Below are positions 8,364-17,522 of a stretch of 64,000 nt of DNA, one piece after another. Positions within the stretch are counted from its first letter, which is position 1. Each line of letters opens with the position of its first letter. Source of the DNA: Pseudodesulfovibrio nedwellii (GTDB lineage Bacteria; Desulfobacterota; Desulfovibrionia; Desulfovibrionales; Desulfovibrionaceae); contig NZ_AP026709.1 of NCBI RefSeq assembly GCF_027923765.1, positions 1,359,501-1,423,500 of the forward strand, read 5' to 3'. The notes under the pieces were generated by a model, which was not told the origin of the DNA, did not search any database, and was given only the letters and a program-made list of their open reading frames with translations. The position numbers were made by a program, and so were the translations under genes.

Positions 8364-11300
8364 ATGGCTCAGCTCGGACCCCACATTTCAATATCAGACG
8401 AACAGCTCATCACCCGCGCCCTGGGCGTGGTAGAGATGGAGCAATATGCACACTGGCCCGAGGATGTAAAAAAACTCGCCGCCAATCTTGCCGCCGAACT
8501 TTTTCTGGTGCGCTATAATCCGTTCATCGACGCCTCACTGGTAAAAAAATCAGTTGCTCGTCGCCTGAACATGTCCAGGCCCTCCCTCGACAAAGAATTC
8601 GGCACGATCCTGACCAAAGGAATCGAACTGTTCTGGGAACGCTATGACCGAGAAATCACCTTTCGCGAACAGATCATTAAGCAACTCGAACACTTCATGC
8701 CCGAAGACGGCATTGGTGACGCACCGCACTCCCGTGTAGAATCAGCCACCGACGCCACCGACCTGCGCATGGAACTGCCCATGCTCGTCCTCTTTCCCGA
8801 AACCGAAGCGCAGATTCAGGGCATCGTCAAACTCGCCAACGAAATGCACTTCGGCATCATCCCGCGCGGTGGCGGCACCGGAGCAACAGGTGGAGCCATC
8901 CCGGCAGAAACTCGCTCCGTCATCCTGTCCCTGACCCGATTCAAGGATATTCTGGACGTTGATCAGGAAAATCACATCCTGACATTGGAATCCGGTGTTA
9001 TTACCTTGAACGCCATTCAAGCTGCTGCCAAAAAGGATGTCCTTTTCACCGTGGACCCGGCTTCCAAGGCAGGTTCTTCCATTGGCGGCAACATTTCCGA
9101 AAACGCCGGTGGCCCGTTCGCCTTTGAATACGGCACCACCATCGACAACATCCTGAGCTACCGGATGGTTAAACCAGACGGCTCGCTCATCGAAGTCCGC
9201 CGTAAGGATCACCCACGTCACAAAATTTATGAAGGTGAAACTGCAACCTTTGAAATCTTCGATGTAAATGGACACAAAATCGACACTGTCGAACTCGACA
9301 GCAGCGAAATCCGTGGCAAAGGCCTCGGCAAGGACGTGTCCAACAAATATCTGGGCGGCCTGCCCGGCGTACAGAAGGAAGGCACAGACGGCATTATCAC
9401 CGTAGCCCGATTCGTCTGTTATCCGGCCCTGAAGAACTCTCGAGTGCTCTGCCTTGAATTCTTTGGACGCTCCATGCGCAATGCCATGCTCGTCATCAAG
9501 GACGTTGTCGGCCTGCGCGACACCATCCGAGAAGAAGGCGATCTGGTAAAGATTTCCGCTCTGGAAGAATTCGGCCCCAAATACGTACAGGCCATCGACT
9601 ACCAAACCAAATCCACCCAGTACGAAGGCAACCCGATTTCCGTCCTCATTCTGCAACTGGATTCCGACGACAAGGAAGCACTGGACGCGGCATGCCAGAA
9701 CGTGCTGGCCATTGCCCAGCCCTTTGACGGCGTGGACATATTTGCTGCCCGTGACGACAAAGAAGGCGAACTGTTCTGGGAGGACCGGCACAAGCTGTCG
9801 GCCATTGCCAAACGCACCTCAGGTTTCAAAATCAACGAAGACGTTGTCATTCCCATGGATGTCATCCCGGAATTCTCCGACTTCCTCGAAGATCTGAACC
9901 TCATCTATCTGGCAAAAATATACCGCACCACCCTTGAAAAGGTCCGTGCCATGTCCGGCGTGAACGACGATGATGCTGACATAAGAGAAGCATTTGGTCG
10001 CATCGACGATATTCTGAGCGGCAAAGTAACGTCCCATGACTTTTCCGACACCGAACAGGAGGCTCAATGCCGTTACCTGTTCCTGAAATTGCGTGATTCC
10101 TACCCTCGTCTGGACCGCGAAATCAAAGCCATGTGGCAGGACATGCAGCTTCGGCGCATCGTCATTGCCAACCACATGCACGCAGGCGATGGCAACTGCC
10201 ACGTCAACCTGCCGGTCAACTCCAACGACCCGGAGATGCTCGCCTCAGCCCACGAAGCCGCTGAAGTAGTCATGACCAAAGTTTTGGAAATGGGCGGTGA
10301 AGTCTCTGGCGAACATGGCATCGGCATCACCAAGATCGCCTTCCTGAGCGACAAAAAAATTAAGGATTTGTCTGATTACAAGAAAGATGTAGACCCAAAC
10401 AACATCCTTAATCCGGGAAAGCTCACCGCACGAAAACTGCCAAGTGTGCCATTCACTTTCTCATTCAACAGACTGATCAAGGACCTCGACGCCACTGCGC
10501 TCAAGGACAAGGAAGCCCTCATGGGGCTTTTGAAAAACATTCAGACCTGTACCCGCTGCGGCAAATGCAAACAGGTCTGCCCCATGTACCTTCCAGCCAA
10601 AGGACTTTTATTCCACCCGCGCAACAAAAACATCAGTCTCGGCGCGCTCATTGAAGGCATTTATTATTCGCAGGTGCAAACCGGCGAGCCCGCTCCTTCG
10701 CTCATGGCTGAACTGCGCAACCTGATGGATCACTGCACAGCCTGCGGCAAATGCCAAGCAGCCTGTCCTGTCAAGATTGACTCTGCCGGGGCCGCTCTGT
10801 CCATGCGGTCATTCCTCGATTCCAAGGGCAAATCAGGCCATCAGCTCAAACAAATTATTTTACGCAACGTCGCCAAAAATCCGGCATCCAACCTGCCGGT
10901 CGTTGCAAAGTTCCTGTCTGTCGGACAATCCCTTCAGGATAAGACCTTGGGCATGATACCGGCCCGCTGGCTTTCTCGCATCGAATCCCCGATCGTCAAA
11001 AGTCGCAGTCCTCACATAGATTTCCGAAATCTGTTTGAAACTCTGGAATTGGAAGGCGGCTCAGTCTTCAAAAATCCCAGAGCCGCAAGCGATAACACCG
11101 TGCTCTACTTTCCGGGTTGTGGAGGATCACTCTTCTCCCATTCCATCGGTATGGCCTCGGTCTACCTGCTTCTCAAATCCGGCGTAAACGTGGTCATGCC
11201 CGACCACCACATGTGCTGTGGATATCCACTGCTCGCTTCGGGTTGTGAAGAGGCATACAAAACCAACCGTCATCGCAACATACAGGAATTCCTTGACCTG

Positions 11301-11891
11301 TTCGTCAAAACCGGCAAGGCGGGCCTCAAGGCTACCACTCTGCTCACAGCCTGCGGTACCTGTCGTGAATCGCTGGAAAGCTACGACTTCACCGGTGAAA
11401 TGGAAGAACCGCTCAAGCAGATGGACGTAGTCCAATTCCTCATCGAACGATTGCCTTCCATCCGCCAGTCCGAGTCCATCGTGTACCACGCTGCCTGTCA
11501 TGCAGAATGGGTGGACGCACCCAAAATCAAGGCCCCGGAACTGTATCGCACGGCACTGGCCGAACTGACCGGTGCTGAGGTGAGCCTCTCACCCGGCTGC
11601 TGCGGAGAATCCGGCCTCGGCGCCTTGACTTCACCTGGCATTTACAACCGGCTGCGCGAATGCAAACAGGACCAACTCACTGAGGATCTCGGCCACAACC
11701 GAGAAAAACCCATCGTGGTCGGCTGCCCGTCCTGCAAAGTCGGTATAAAACGGTCCATGCTCCAGATGAAACGCCCCAACCGGGTCCTTCACGCCGTGGA
11801 ATATCTGGCCGAAGCCGTGGGCGGGAAAAAATGGAAAAAAGAACTCAAGGACTTGCTAGAAAAAGTTGAACGCAAAGGCTCGGATAACTAA
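8364..11891 (+). CDS. Large FAD/Fe-S 2-hydroxyacid dehydrogenase (YdiJ/D-LDH class)
   Basis: 1175 residues in one chain. N-terminal helical region of about 120 residues. FAD-binding type 4 domain with VIPRGGGTGATGG near 165-178. FAD-oxidase C-terminal region with NHMHAGDGNCHVN near 600. Two 4Fe-4S motifs, CTRCGKCKQVCP (about 729) and CTACGKCQAACP (about 791). Two CCG domains (MCCGYPL near 950, GCCGESGLG near 1080). It would oxidise a D-2-hydroxyacid such as lactate or 2-hydroxyglutarate and pass electrons through the Fe-S and CCG parts. In many bacteria these functions are split over GlcD/GlcF- or LldEFG-type subunits. E. coli YdiJ is about 1018 residues, so this one is longer, mainly at the N-terminus. 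Confidence 0.92.
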   Translation: MAQLGPHISISDEQLITRALGVVEMEQYAHWPEDVKKLAANLAAELFLVRYNPFIDASLVKKSVARRLNMSRPSLDKEFGTILTKGIELFWERYDREITFREQIIKQLEHFMPEDGIGDAPHSRVESATDATDLRMELPMLVLFPETEAQIQGIVKLANEMHFGIIPRGGGTGATGGAIPAETRSVILSLTRFKDILDVDQENHILTLESGVITLNAIQAAAKKDVLFTVDPASKAGSSIGGNISENAGGPFAFEYGTTIDNILSYRMVKPDGSLIEVRRKDHPRHKIYEGETATFEIFDVNGHKIDTVELDSSEIRGKGLGKDVSNKYLGGLPGVQKEGTDGIITVARFVCYPALKNSRVLCLEFFGRSMRNAMLVIKDVVGLRDTIREEGDLVKISALEEFGPKYVQAIDYQTKSTQYEGNPISVLILQLDSDDKEALDAACQNVLAIAQPFDGVDIFAARDDKEGELFWEDRHKLSAIAKRTSGFKINEDVVIPMDVIPEFSDFLEDLNLIYLAKIYRTTLEKVRAMSGVNDDDADIREAFGRIDDILSGKVTSHDFSDTEQEAQCRYLFLKLRDSYPRLDREIKAMWQDMQLRRIVIANHMHAGDGNCHVNLPVNSNDPEMLASAHEAAEVVMTKVLEMGGEVSGEHGIGITKIAFLSDKKIKDLSDYKKDVDPNNILNPGKLTARKLPSVPFTFSFNRLIKDLDATALKDKEALMGLLKNIQTCTRCGKCKQVCPMYLPAKGLLFHPRNKNISLGALIEGIYYSQVQTGEPAPSLMAELRNLMDHCTACGKCQAACPVKIDSAGAALSMRSFLDSKGKSGHQLKQIILRNVAKNPASNLPVVAKFLSVGQSLQDKTLGMIPARWLSRIESPIVKSRSPHIDFRNLFETLELEGGSVFKNPRAASDNTVLYFPGCGGSLFSHSIGMASVYLLLKSGVNVVMPDHHMCCGYPLLASGCEEAYKTNRHRNIQEFLDLFVKTGKAGLKATTLLTACGTCRESLESYDFTGEMEEPLKQMDVVQFLIERLPSIRQSESIVYHAACHAEWVDAPKIKAPELYRTALAELTGAEVSLSPGCCGESGLGALTSPGIYNRLRECKQDQLTEDLGHNREKPIVVGCPSCKVGIKRSMLQMKRPNRVLHAVEYLAEAVGGKKWKKELKDLLEKVERKGSDN

Positions 11892-11925
11892 TTCCGACCC
11901 AAGTTTGACCCAAAATGTCTGACAA

Positions 11926-11957
11926 GGTAGGCTCCTGTTCCAAAGGAGCCTACCATG
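11926..11957 (+). promoter_or_regulatory. Perfect hairpin sequestering the ribosome site of the AEC carrier
   Basis: GGTAGGCTCCT (11926-11936) pairs perfectly, 11 bp, with AGGAGCCTACC (11944-11954) around a seven-base loop. The start codon ATG is the very next base, 11955. The Shine-Dalgarno sequence AAAGGAG (11942-11948) lies in the loop edge and 3' arm, so folding should hide it. No T run follows, so it is not a normal terminator. Confidence 0.75.
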
Positions 11958-12905
11958 ACAATCTACGCTCGCCTCATTGCATCCATTGCGATTCTACTCG
12001 GCCTGATCTGCTTTGCGGCCTTCCTGCGGCACAAAGGTTTTGTCCGCGAAGAACATGGTGGTGTCTTTGCTAAGCTCGTAACGCACGCCACCCTGCCAGC
12101 ACTCATTTTTGTTTCATTAGCCCGCACCTCCATCATTTGGGATGAAGCATGGCTCGCGCTCATCATGCTGATGGCCGAACTCCTAGCTCTTGGCCTAGGC
12201 TGGATTGCGGCCAAGGCTCTCCGATTGGATCGTCCCTCTAGCGGGGCCATGATTCTCGTTTCCGGCTTTGGTAGTTCCTCGCTGCTTGGATACGCACTCA
12301 TCAGCCAGGTCTTTCCGGGGAACACTGGCGCAATGACCGAAGCTGTCATGGTTTCAGAAATCGGCGTAGGTCCGGCACTCTTCACCATCGGCACAATGAT
12401 CGCCATATACTATGGCAGTGAAGGCGCATCCCCAGAGGCTCGTTTCAAGGCAGCATTAGGATTTTTCCGTTCCCCCATTTTCATCTCAGTAGTAGCCGGA
12501 CTTGTCTGGTCCGCCTTCAAACTCCCGACAGACGGCCCTATCATGGGGACCATCATGCAAGCCCTCGACGTAACAGGCGCAGCCAACACATTGATGGTCA
12601 CCCTACTCGTGGGCGTCCTCCTCCATTTTCAAGACCTCGGCTCCGTGGCATTGGCAGGTGTCGCCGTAGCCGCAAACAAACTCATCCTGAAACCTATCAT
12701 GATATGGATGCCAACCGTGTTTATGGCCCTGGAGACATGGGAAGTGCACGTACTGGTATTGGAAGCGGCCATGCCCTCAGCCCTGCTCACCGTGGCGTTG
12801 TCCCGCACCTATGGATGCAATGCCGGACTGGCATCTCGAATGGTCTTCCTGACCACCTTGGCCAGTGGCATTACCATCCCGATCATGTTCAAAATATTGA
12901 GTTGA
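11955..12905 (+). CDS. AEC (auxin efflux carrier) family transporter
   Basis: 316 residues, almost entirely hydrophobic, with about ten membrane helices in two halves. The end of the first helix reads FAAFLRHKGFV, followed by THATLPALIFVSLA, and mid-protein LGYALISQVFPGN and EIGVGPALFTIG fit the AEC (PF03547) pattern. Bacterial members export or import organic acids such as malate or malonate; the substrate here is not known. It follows the FAD/Fe-S dehydrogenase by 63 bases, so it may carry that enzyme's substrate. Translation may be controlled by the hairpin that ends at its start codon. A strong terminator follows. Confidence 0.88.
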   Translation: MTIYARLIASIAILLGLICFAAFLRHKGFVREEHGGVFAKLVTHATLPALIFVSLARTSIIWDEAWLALIMLMAELLALGLGWIAAKALRLDRPSSGAMILVSGFGSSSLLGYALISQVFPGNTGAMTEAVMVSEIGVGPALFTIGTMIAIYYGSEGASPEARFKAALGFFRSPIFISVVAGLVWSAFKLPTDGPIMGTIMQALDVTGAANTLMVTLLVGVLLHFQDLGSVALAGVAVAANKLILKPIMIWMPTVFMALETWEVHVLVLEAAMPSALLTVALSRTYGCNAGLASRMVFLTTLASGITIPIMFKILS

Positions 12906-12926
12906 CCTCGTTTTTACATTGACCAG

Positions 12927-12962
12927 AGTCCGCTCAAATGCTTTGTTTGGGCGGACTTTTTC
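12927..12962 (+). terminator. Rho-independent terminator after the AEC gene
   Basis: AGTCCGCTCAAA (12927-12938) pairs with TTTGGGCGGACT (12946-12957), one G-T wobble, followed by TTTT. It ends the dehydrogenase-carrier unit. Confidence 0.9.
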
Positions 12963-13045
12963 GATGAAGACACGCATGGACAATAAAAAGATTATGAAAC
13001 ACGACACAAACTGCCCCCCCGCTCACACTCGGGAAGAAGAATAGT

Positions 13046-13459
13046 ATGCGTGCGCTCGGCATTGATTTCGGCCTAAAACGCGTGGGCCTTGCCGTGTCCG
13101 ACCGCACAGGCACACTTGTCTCGCCGTTCAAGACTATTGTCCGCACTTCACGAAACGCCCTCTTTGACGAACTGCTCGAAATCATACACAATGAAGTAAT
13201 TGAAACCGTTGTGGTAGGTCTCCCATTATCTTTGGACGGAGGAGACACCCTGACCACTCGTCAGGCCCGCAATTTTGCCGAAAGTCTGGGACGACGCATC
13301 GAACAGCCCATCCACCTGATGGACGAACGGTTGACCTCTGCTGAAGCCGAAGAAGAACTCAACGCTGCCGGTCTCTACGGCAAAAAACGAAAGATGGCCC
13401 TGGACAGTCAGGCCGCCGTCATCATATTGCGCTCATGGATCGAAAGCGGACAATCATAA
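13046..13459 (+). CDS. ruvX: YqgF/RuvX family pre-16S rRNA nuclease
   Basis: 137 residues, the usual family length. RNase H-like fold with IDFGLKRVGLAVSD at 6-19 (first metal Asp), VVVGLPLSLDGG near 56-67, HLMDERLTSAEAEEEL near 90-105 (acidic site) and DSQAAVIILRSWIE at the end. The family processes the 5' end of 16S rRNA and may act in recombination repair. GGAAGAAG precedes the ATG. Its last 25 bases overlap the start of mltG, so the two are translationally coupled. Confidence 0.95.
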   Translation: MRALGIDFGLKRVGLAVSDRTGTLVSPFKTIVRTSRNALFDELLEIIHNEVIETVVVGLPLSLDGGDTLTTRQARNFAESLGRRIEQPIHLMDERLTSAEAEEELNAAGLYGKKRKMALDSQAAVIILRSWIESGQS

Positions 13460-14499
13460 TATCATTTCTCAGCCTGCTTCTTCTCGCGGGCATTGGTGCG
13501 GGCGGCTATGTCTGGCATAAGGCATGGCTTGAAGAACAATTTCTGACCGTACCACCGGAATCCCCTGGACAAGACATCATGTTTCGCGTGGAACCCGGTC
13601 AAATTTTCACTACCATCTCAGCCAATCTCAAAAAAAATGGCCTGATCACGGATACCCGTCGTTTTCTCAAGTTGGCACAACAAACCGGCAAAACGTCATC
13701 ACTCCGCGCAGGACAGTTTAAACTTTCGACTGGATGGACGCCCGATCAAATTCTCCATGAACTCAGTTCATCAGCCGGAATCATGAAAAAAGCCTCGATC
13801 CGCGAGGGTCTGACATGGTGGCAAACCGCCGACAAAATTCAGGCAGCACAGTTGGGCAGCTATAAAAATTTTGCTGAAGCCATAGTCGACCCTGAACTTT
13901 TAAAAAAATACGGCCTTGAAGCGAAAAATGCCGAAGGATATCTCTTCCCGGAGACATATCTGCTCACCCCGCCAAGGGGTGACCAATCTCGATACATGGC
14001 CGAAATCATGCTTAAGGAATTCTTCAAAAACGCGGCCAAAGTCTGGCCTGAGGGTCTGCCAGAATTTGAAGAGATGAACAAGATGGTCACGCTCGCCTCA
14101 CTCATCGAAAAAGAAACTGGCAACACCTCGGAGCGAAAGCGAATTTCCGGGGTCTTTCATAACCGCCTCAAGAAACGGATGCTCATCCAGGCGGACCCAA
14201 CCATCATTTATGGTCTTGGGCCAGCTTTTGACGGAAACATTCGGCGCAGTCACATTTTGGACAAAAAGAATCCATACAACACGTACGTCATTCGCGGCCT
14301 GCCTCCGGGGCCAATCTGTTCACCGGGTCTTGATGCACTTCTGGCCGCCGTCCACCCTGAAGATCATTCATTTCTGTATTTCGTAGCAAAAGGGGACGGG
14401 TCGCATTATTTCAGTAAATCCTTATCAGAACACAATAATGCGGTCAGACAATACCAACTCAGAAGAAATCGTAAGACCTATCGATCCACTCAAGAATAA
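13435..14499 (+). CDS. mltG: Endolytic murein transglycosylase MltG
   Basis: 354 residues. One membrane anchor at about residues 6-26 (IIISFLSLLLLAGIGAGGYVW) with the rest periplasmic. A LysM-like segment (FRVEPGQIFTTISANLKKNGLI) is followed by the YceG catalytic domain with LASLIEKET (catalytic Glu near residue 225), GVFHNRL, LIQADPTIIYGLG, NPYNTY and GLPPGPICSPG. MltG cuts nascent glycan strands beside the peptidoglycan synthases. The start ATG lies inside ruvX (25-base overlap). The ruvX-mltG order with overlap is common in deltaproteobacteria. Confidence 0.96.
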   Translation: MDRKRTIIISFLSLLLLAGIGAGGYVWHKAWLEEQFLTVPPESPGQDIMFRVEPGQIFTTISANLKKNGLITDTRRFLKLAQQTGKTSSLRAGQFKLSTGWTPDQILHELSSSAGIMKKASIREGLTWWQTADKIQAAQLGSYKNFAEAIVDPELLKKYGLEAKNAEGYLFPETYLLTPPRGDQSRYMAEIMLKEFFKNAAKVWPEGLPEFEEMNKMVTLASLIEKETGNTSERKRISGVFHNRLKKRMLIQADPTIIYGLGPAFDGNIRRSHILDKKNPYNTYVIRGLPPGPICSPGLDALLAAVHPEDHSFLYFVAKGDGSHYFSKSLSEHNNAVRQYQLRRNRKTYRSTQE

Positions 14500-14583
14500 C
14501 CGAAATCCCTGCGCCTCGAACATTGCGAACTGATACCTTTTCCGATAGCATATCGGGTGGAAGAACATTCCATCGGGAGAAAC

Positions 14584-15612
14584 ATGCGTTTATCAATTCG
14601 ACTCGTCCAACTCATGGGCCTTATCCTCTGTCTGGTCTGTGCCACGAACGGCTTTGCCCAATCAGAATCATCGGTGCGTCGTGCCGCATTCGATATAGGC
14701 TCCGCCGTCATCAAATGCACTATCGCCGATGTGAACATATCCACCGGCCAGATCATCAAAACAATTGAAACCCTGTCGGAAAAAATAGATTTCGCAGAAG
14801 ACCTCGCCCGATCCTACGATTCAAATCTCAGCCGTGACATCATGAACGCGGGCATCAAGGCCCTTGAAGAAATGAAACGTATTGCGGTTAAGCAAAACGT
14901 TAAAGAATACTCTGCCGCAGGTGGGGCCGTATTCCGCTCTGCCAGAAATGGTCGGGCCTACTTTGTCCGCATCGAAGAAGAAACAGGTATCCCCAGCCGG
15001 ATTGTTTCCGAACAACAAGCTGCCATGCTCAGCTACCACGCGGTACGACAGGCATTAGATTTTTCGTCTCGGGACCTACTTGTATGGGACATCGGTGGCG
15101 GCAGCATGCAGATGACTGCCCGACACATGGATGGTGGCCTTCTCTTTTACATTGACCCCATGGCTTCAGTCTCCTTCAAAAATGTGGTCATCGGCACCAT
15201 TCAGGGAAAAAACATCGCCACAGTCTCTTCCCCCAACCCAGTCAATGCCGACGAAGTTGCCTCTGCTCTCACCAACATCAAGACCCACGCCGCCACATCC
15301 ATTCCCCCGCTCATCACATCCCGCCTACGTCATTCCAACATGATTGTGGCCGGTATCGGCGGTGTGCACTATTACGGAATCCCCGAACAGATAGGCAGAC
15401 GTGACAAAGTCTTCACCCGCGACGATGTCGCCAAGGCGCTGGAAAAATGGACTGGCAAAAACGACGAAGACTTTGAAAGTGAATTCGCCGCCACCCGCCT
15501 GACCAATCTTATTCTAGTGTTGGGTTACATGGACACTCTCGGCATCAAGGAAGTCCATCCGCTGGTCATCAACCAGTCAGACGGACTGCTGGCCGCTCCT
15601 GAATTCTGGTAG
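14584..15612 (+). CDS. Exported Ppx/GppA-like phosphatase-fold protein
   Basis: About 342 residues from the ATG at 14584, which follows GGGAGAAAC. Residues 1-26 form a signal peptide (VQLMGLILCLVCATNGFAQ). The mature part has the actin-like ATPase fold of exopolyphosphatase/pppGpp phosphatase: AAFDIGSAVIKCTIAD (phosphate-1), YSAAGGAVFRSARNG, IVSEQQAAMLSYHAV, LLVWDIGGGSMQMT (phosphate-2) and IVAGIGGVHYYG. Normal Ppx/GppA proteins are cytoplasmic, so a clear export signal is unusual. The E-E motif seen in family members reads SEQQA here, so catalysis may differ. Its periplasmic substrate is unknown. Confidence 0.8.
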   Translation: MRLSIRLVQLMGLILCLVCATNGFAQSESSVRRAAFDIGSAVIKCTIADVNISTGQIIKTIETLSEKIDFAEDLARSYDSNLSRDIMNAGIKALEEMKRIAVKQNVKEYSAAGGAVFRSARNGRAYFVRIEEETGIPSRIVSEQQAAMLSYHAVRQALDFSSRDLLVWDIGGGSMQMTARHMDGGLLFYIDPMASVSFKNVVIGTIQGKNIATVSSPNPVNADEVASALTNIKTHAATSIPPLITSRLRHSNMIVAGIGGVHYYGIPEQIGRRDKVFTRDDVAKALEKWTGKNDEDFESEFAATRLTNLILVLGYMDTLGIKEVHPLVINQSDGLLAAPEFW

Positions 15613-15613
15613 C

Positions 15614-16462
15614 CTAGCGAATTTCAACGCCGAGACGATCCGCCCATGACTCTGACTCAAATTCGCCGGGGAAATAAATATACTTGGCTTTGGCCTTGAT
15701 CTTTACTCGTTGGACCGGCCCCCACCATCTGGAATCGTAACTAGCTTCACGATTATCACCGAGAACGAAATACTCCTCCGCCCCCAATGTCAAAGGCCCG
15801 AAGTCGTCACGTACTGGTACTATGCTCGTCTTGGTGTGTTGCACATACGATTCTTCAAGCGGATTATCATCAACAAACACTTGTCGTTGACGAATCTCAA
15901 CGGTCTCGCCGGGAAGTCCGACTACTCGTTTGATAAAATCGACATGCTCATTTTCCGGGAACGGAAAAATCACGATATCCCCTCGCTTCACGGCATAATC
16001 TAAGGCCAAAGTCTCCACAATAAAATGATCCCCAATTTTCAAAGTGGGCAGCATTGAACCGGACGGGGCCTTATATGCCTCATAAGATTGAGACATCAAA
16101 TGATCAAAGACAAGACCGGATGCCAGACTCACGCACAGACAGAGAGCGTACACCCACCAACGATTCCATGGTCCGGGACTAAATTCCCGAAGCCTTTTGG
16201 CAGAAGCAAAAGCCTCCCACGCCACGAATACATTGAAGCCCAACAATATGGCGAGACACAATAGTGTCGAGACAAAATCTGACCAAAACGGAATCATGGC
16301 CAAAGAGTACACCCACTCGGCCACGAAAAAACCAACGCCCTTTTTCCACTGACCGTTATATATTTGACCAAAACCGGTAAACAAAAGGGAAAGCAGTCCT
16401 GCCAGCCACGGCTTTCTCGGCTTGGAATCAGACGCACTCTGGATGGTATTTTGATCAGTCAT
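15614..16462 (-). CDS. lepB: Signal peptidase I with extra N-terminal membrane domain
   Basis: 282 residues. Ser-Lys peptidase with catalytic Ser136 in KAPSGSMLPTL and Lys178 in VDFIKRVVGLPGE, plus VLGDNREASYDSRWWG (box E). It removes signal peptides from secreted proteins at the outer face of the inner membrane. Before the catalytic part there are about 120 residues with hydrophobic helices that begin PWLAGLLSLLFTGFGQIYNGQWKKGVG, a TM2-like motif. E. coli LepB has only two helices there. The gene is last in a minus-strand run after the glycosyltransferase (37-base gap). It ends one base from the stop of the convergent Ppx-like gene. Confidence 0.93.
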   Translation of the reverse strand: MTDQNTIQSASDSKPRKPWLAGLLSLLFTGFGQIYNGQWKKGVGFFVAEWVYSLAMIPFWSDFVSTLLCLAILLGFNVFVAWEAFASAKRLREFSPGPWNRWWVYALCLCVSLASGLVFDHLMSQSYEAYKAPSGSMLPTLKIGDHFIVETLALDYAVKRGDIVIFPFPENEHVDFIKRVVGLPGETVEIRQRQVFVDDNPLEESYVQHTKTSIVPVRDDFGPLTLGAEEYFVLGDNREASYDSRWWGPVQRVKIKAKAKYIYFPGEFESESWADRLGVEIR

Positions 16463-16499
16463 GACTTGACCATGCCAGATTGACCGAGAGAAGAAAACA

Positions 16500-17519
16500 T
16501 CAGGCTACTGGTATGAAATCGCGCCCCAATTCATAACCACGTCCATTCAAGAACTCGGCGATATCTTCACGTGCTCCCCGACTGGCTACGTACGGCAAAC
16601 AAAACGCCTCGCCTGCACCGGGAATATCATTGCGATCAACCACTGGCACCCCGTTAACGATATGACCTATCTTACGCGGGTCGATGTCATAATAGGCCGC
16701 AAATTCCACACCATGAGCGAGCAAAAGATCTGCCCGTTTACGAGTGGTCCGTCCTGAGCCAAGTATATGGACCACGGGGTGCAACGGATTATTCCGAGCC
16801 AACCACCGTGCAAGATACTCGGTCTTGATACGATAAAAGGCATCCACATCATATCTGGGATGATTGCGCGACAATCGTGTGGGAGGATCATTCCAAATGA
16901 GCAGTTCCTCATCCACTTTCATCATGCGCACGCCTGCTTCCAACCACCGCAGCAGCAATTCGTAATCTTCAGGGAAATCTCCATCACGATACATGCCGTG
17001 TTCGTCGATGCACTCCCTTCGATACATGATGGATGGATTGGGCACTGGAAATTCAACGAACCGATTCAAAGTAATGGCTTCATGCGAGAGGACCGTATTG
17101 GTCCAATCTACATAATGGGCATACCCAGCACAAGCTTCACGACACCCGCCGAATCGGATACGACAGCCAACCAACCCGACATCCAGATTTTCATCCAACA
17201 GCCTAGACTGAGCCGCCAACCGCTCCGGCAACGACTCATCATCCGCATCCATGCGAGCTATATACCTGCCACAAGCCGCCTCAATAGCCGCATTAGCCGC
17301 CGTAATCACGCCACCATGCTCGATGGACACAACACGAATACGGGAATCCCGGCGCGCATATTCGGCCAGGATTCCCGCTGTATTATCATTACTACCGTCA
17401 TCCACGGCCACCACTTCGAAATCCGCACACGTCTGAACAAGCAGACTGTCGAGCGCCTTACTCACGGTCTCCCCGCAATTAAAGCAAGGCATAGTCACGG
17501 AAACCTTCGGTGTAGGCAT
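16500..17519 (-). CDS. Family 2 glycosyltransferase with extra C-terminal domain
   Basis: 339 residues. GT-A fold: VSVTMPCFNCGETVSKALDSLLVQT at the start, VVAVDDGSNDNT, then ARMDADDESLPERL (DxD-type metal motif near residue 92). A MYRRECIDEHG segment and FPEDYELLLRWLEAG (ED acid/base region) follow. The last 90 residues form a separate part starting HPVVHILGSGRTTRKRADLLLAHGVEFAAYYDID, which looks like a small nucleotide-binding-like domain also found after some family 2 enzymes. The donor and acceptor are unknown. Only three bases separate it from the thiolase gene upstream, so it belongs to that operon. Confidence 0.88.
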   Translation of the reverse strand: MPTPKVSVTMPCFNCGETVSKALDSLLVQTCADFEVVAVDDGSNDNTAGILAEYARRDSRIRVVSIEHGGVITAANAAIEAACGRYIARMDADDESLPERLAAQSRLLDENLDVGLVGCRIRFGGCREACAGYAHYVDWTNTVLSHEAITLNRFVEFPVPNPSIMYRRECIDEHGMYRDGDFPEDYELLLRWLEAGVRMMKVDEELLIWNDPPTRLSRNHPRYDVDAFYRIKTEYLARWLARNNPLHPVVHILGSGRTTRKRADLLLAHGVEFAAYYDIDPRKIGHIVNGVPVVDRNDIPGAGEAFCLPYVASRGAREDIAEFLNGRGYELGRDFIPVA

Positions 17520-17522
17520 GGG

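Noticed and set aside
8742-9791. 349-codon minus-strand open frame
   Set aside because: Lies wholly inside the FAD/Fe-S dehydrogenase, whose motifs are certain; it is a mirror of its codon bias.
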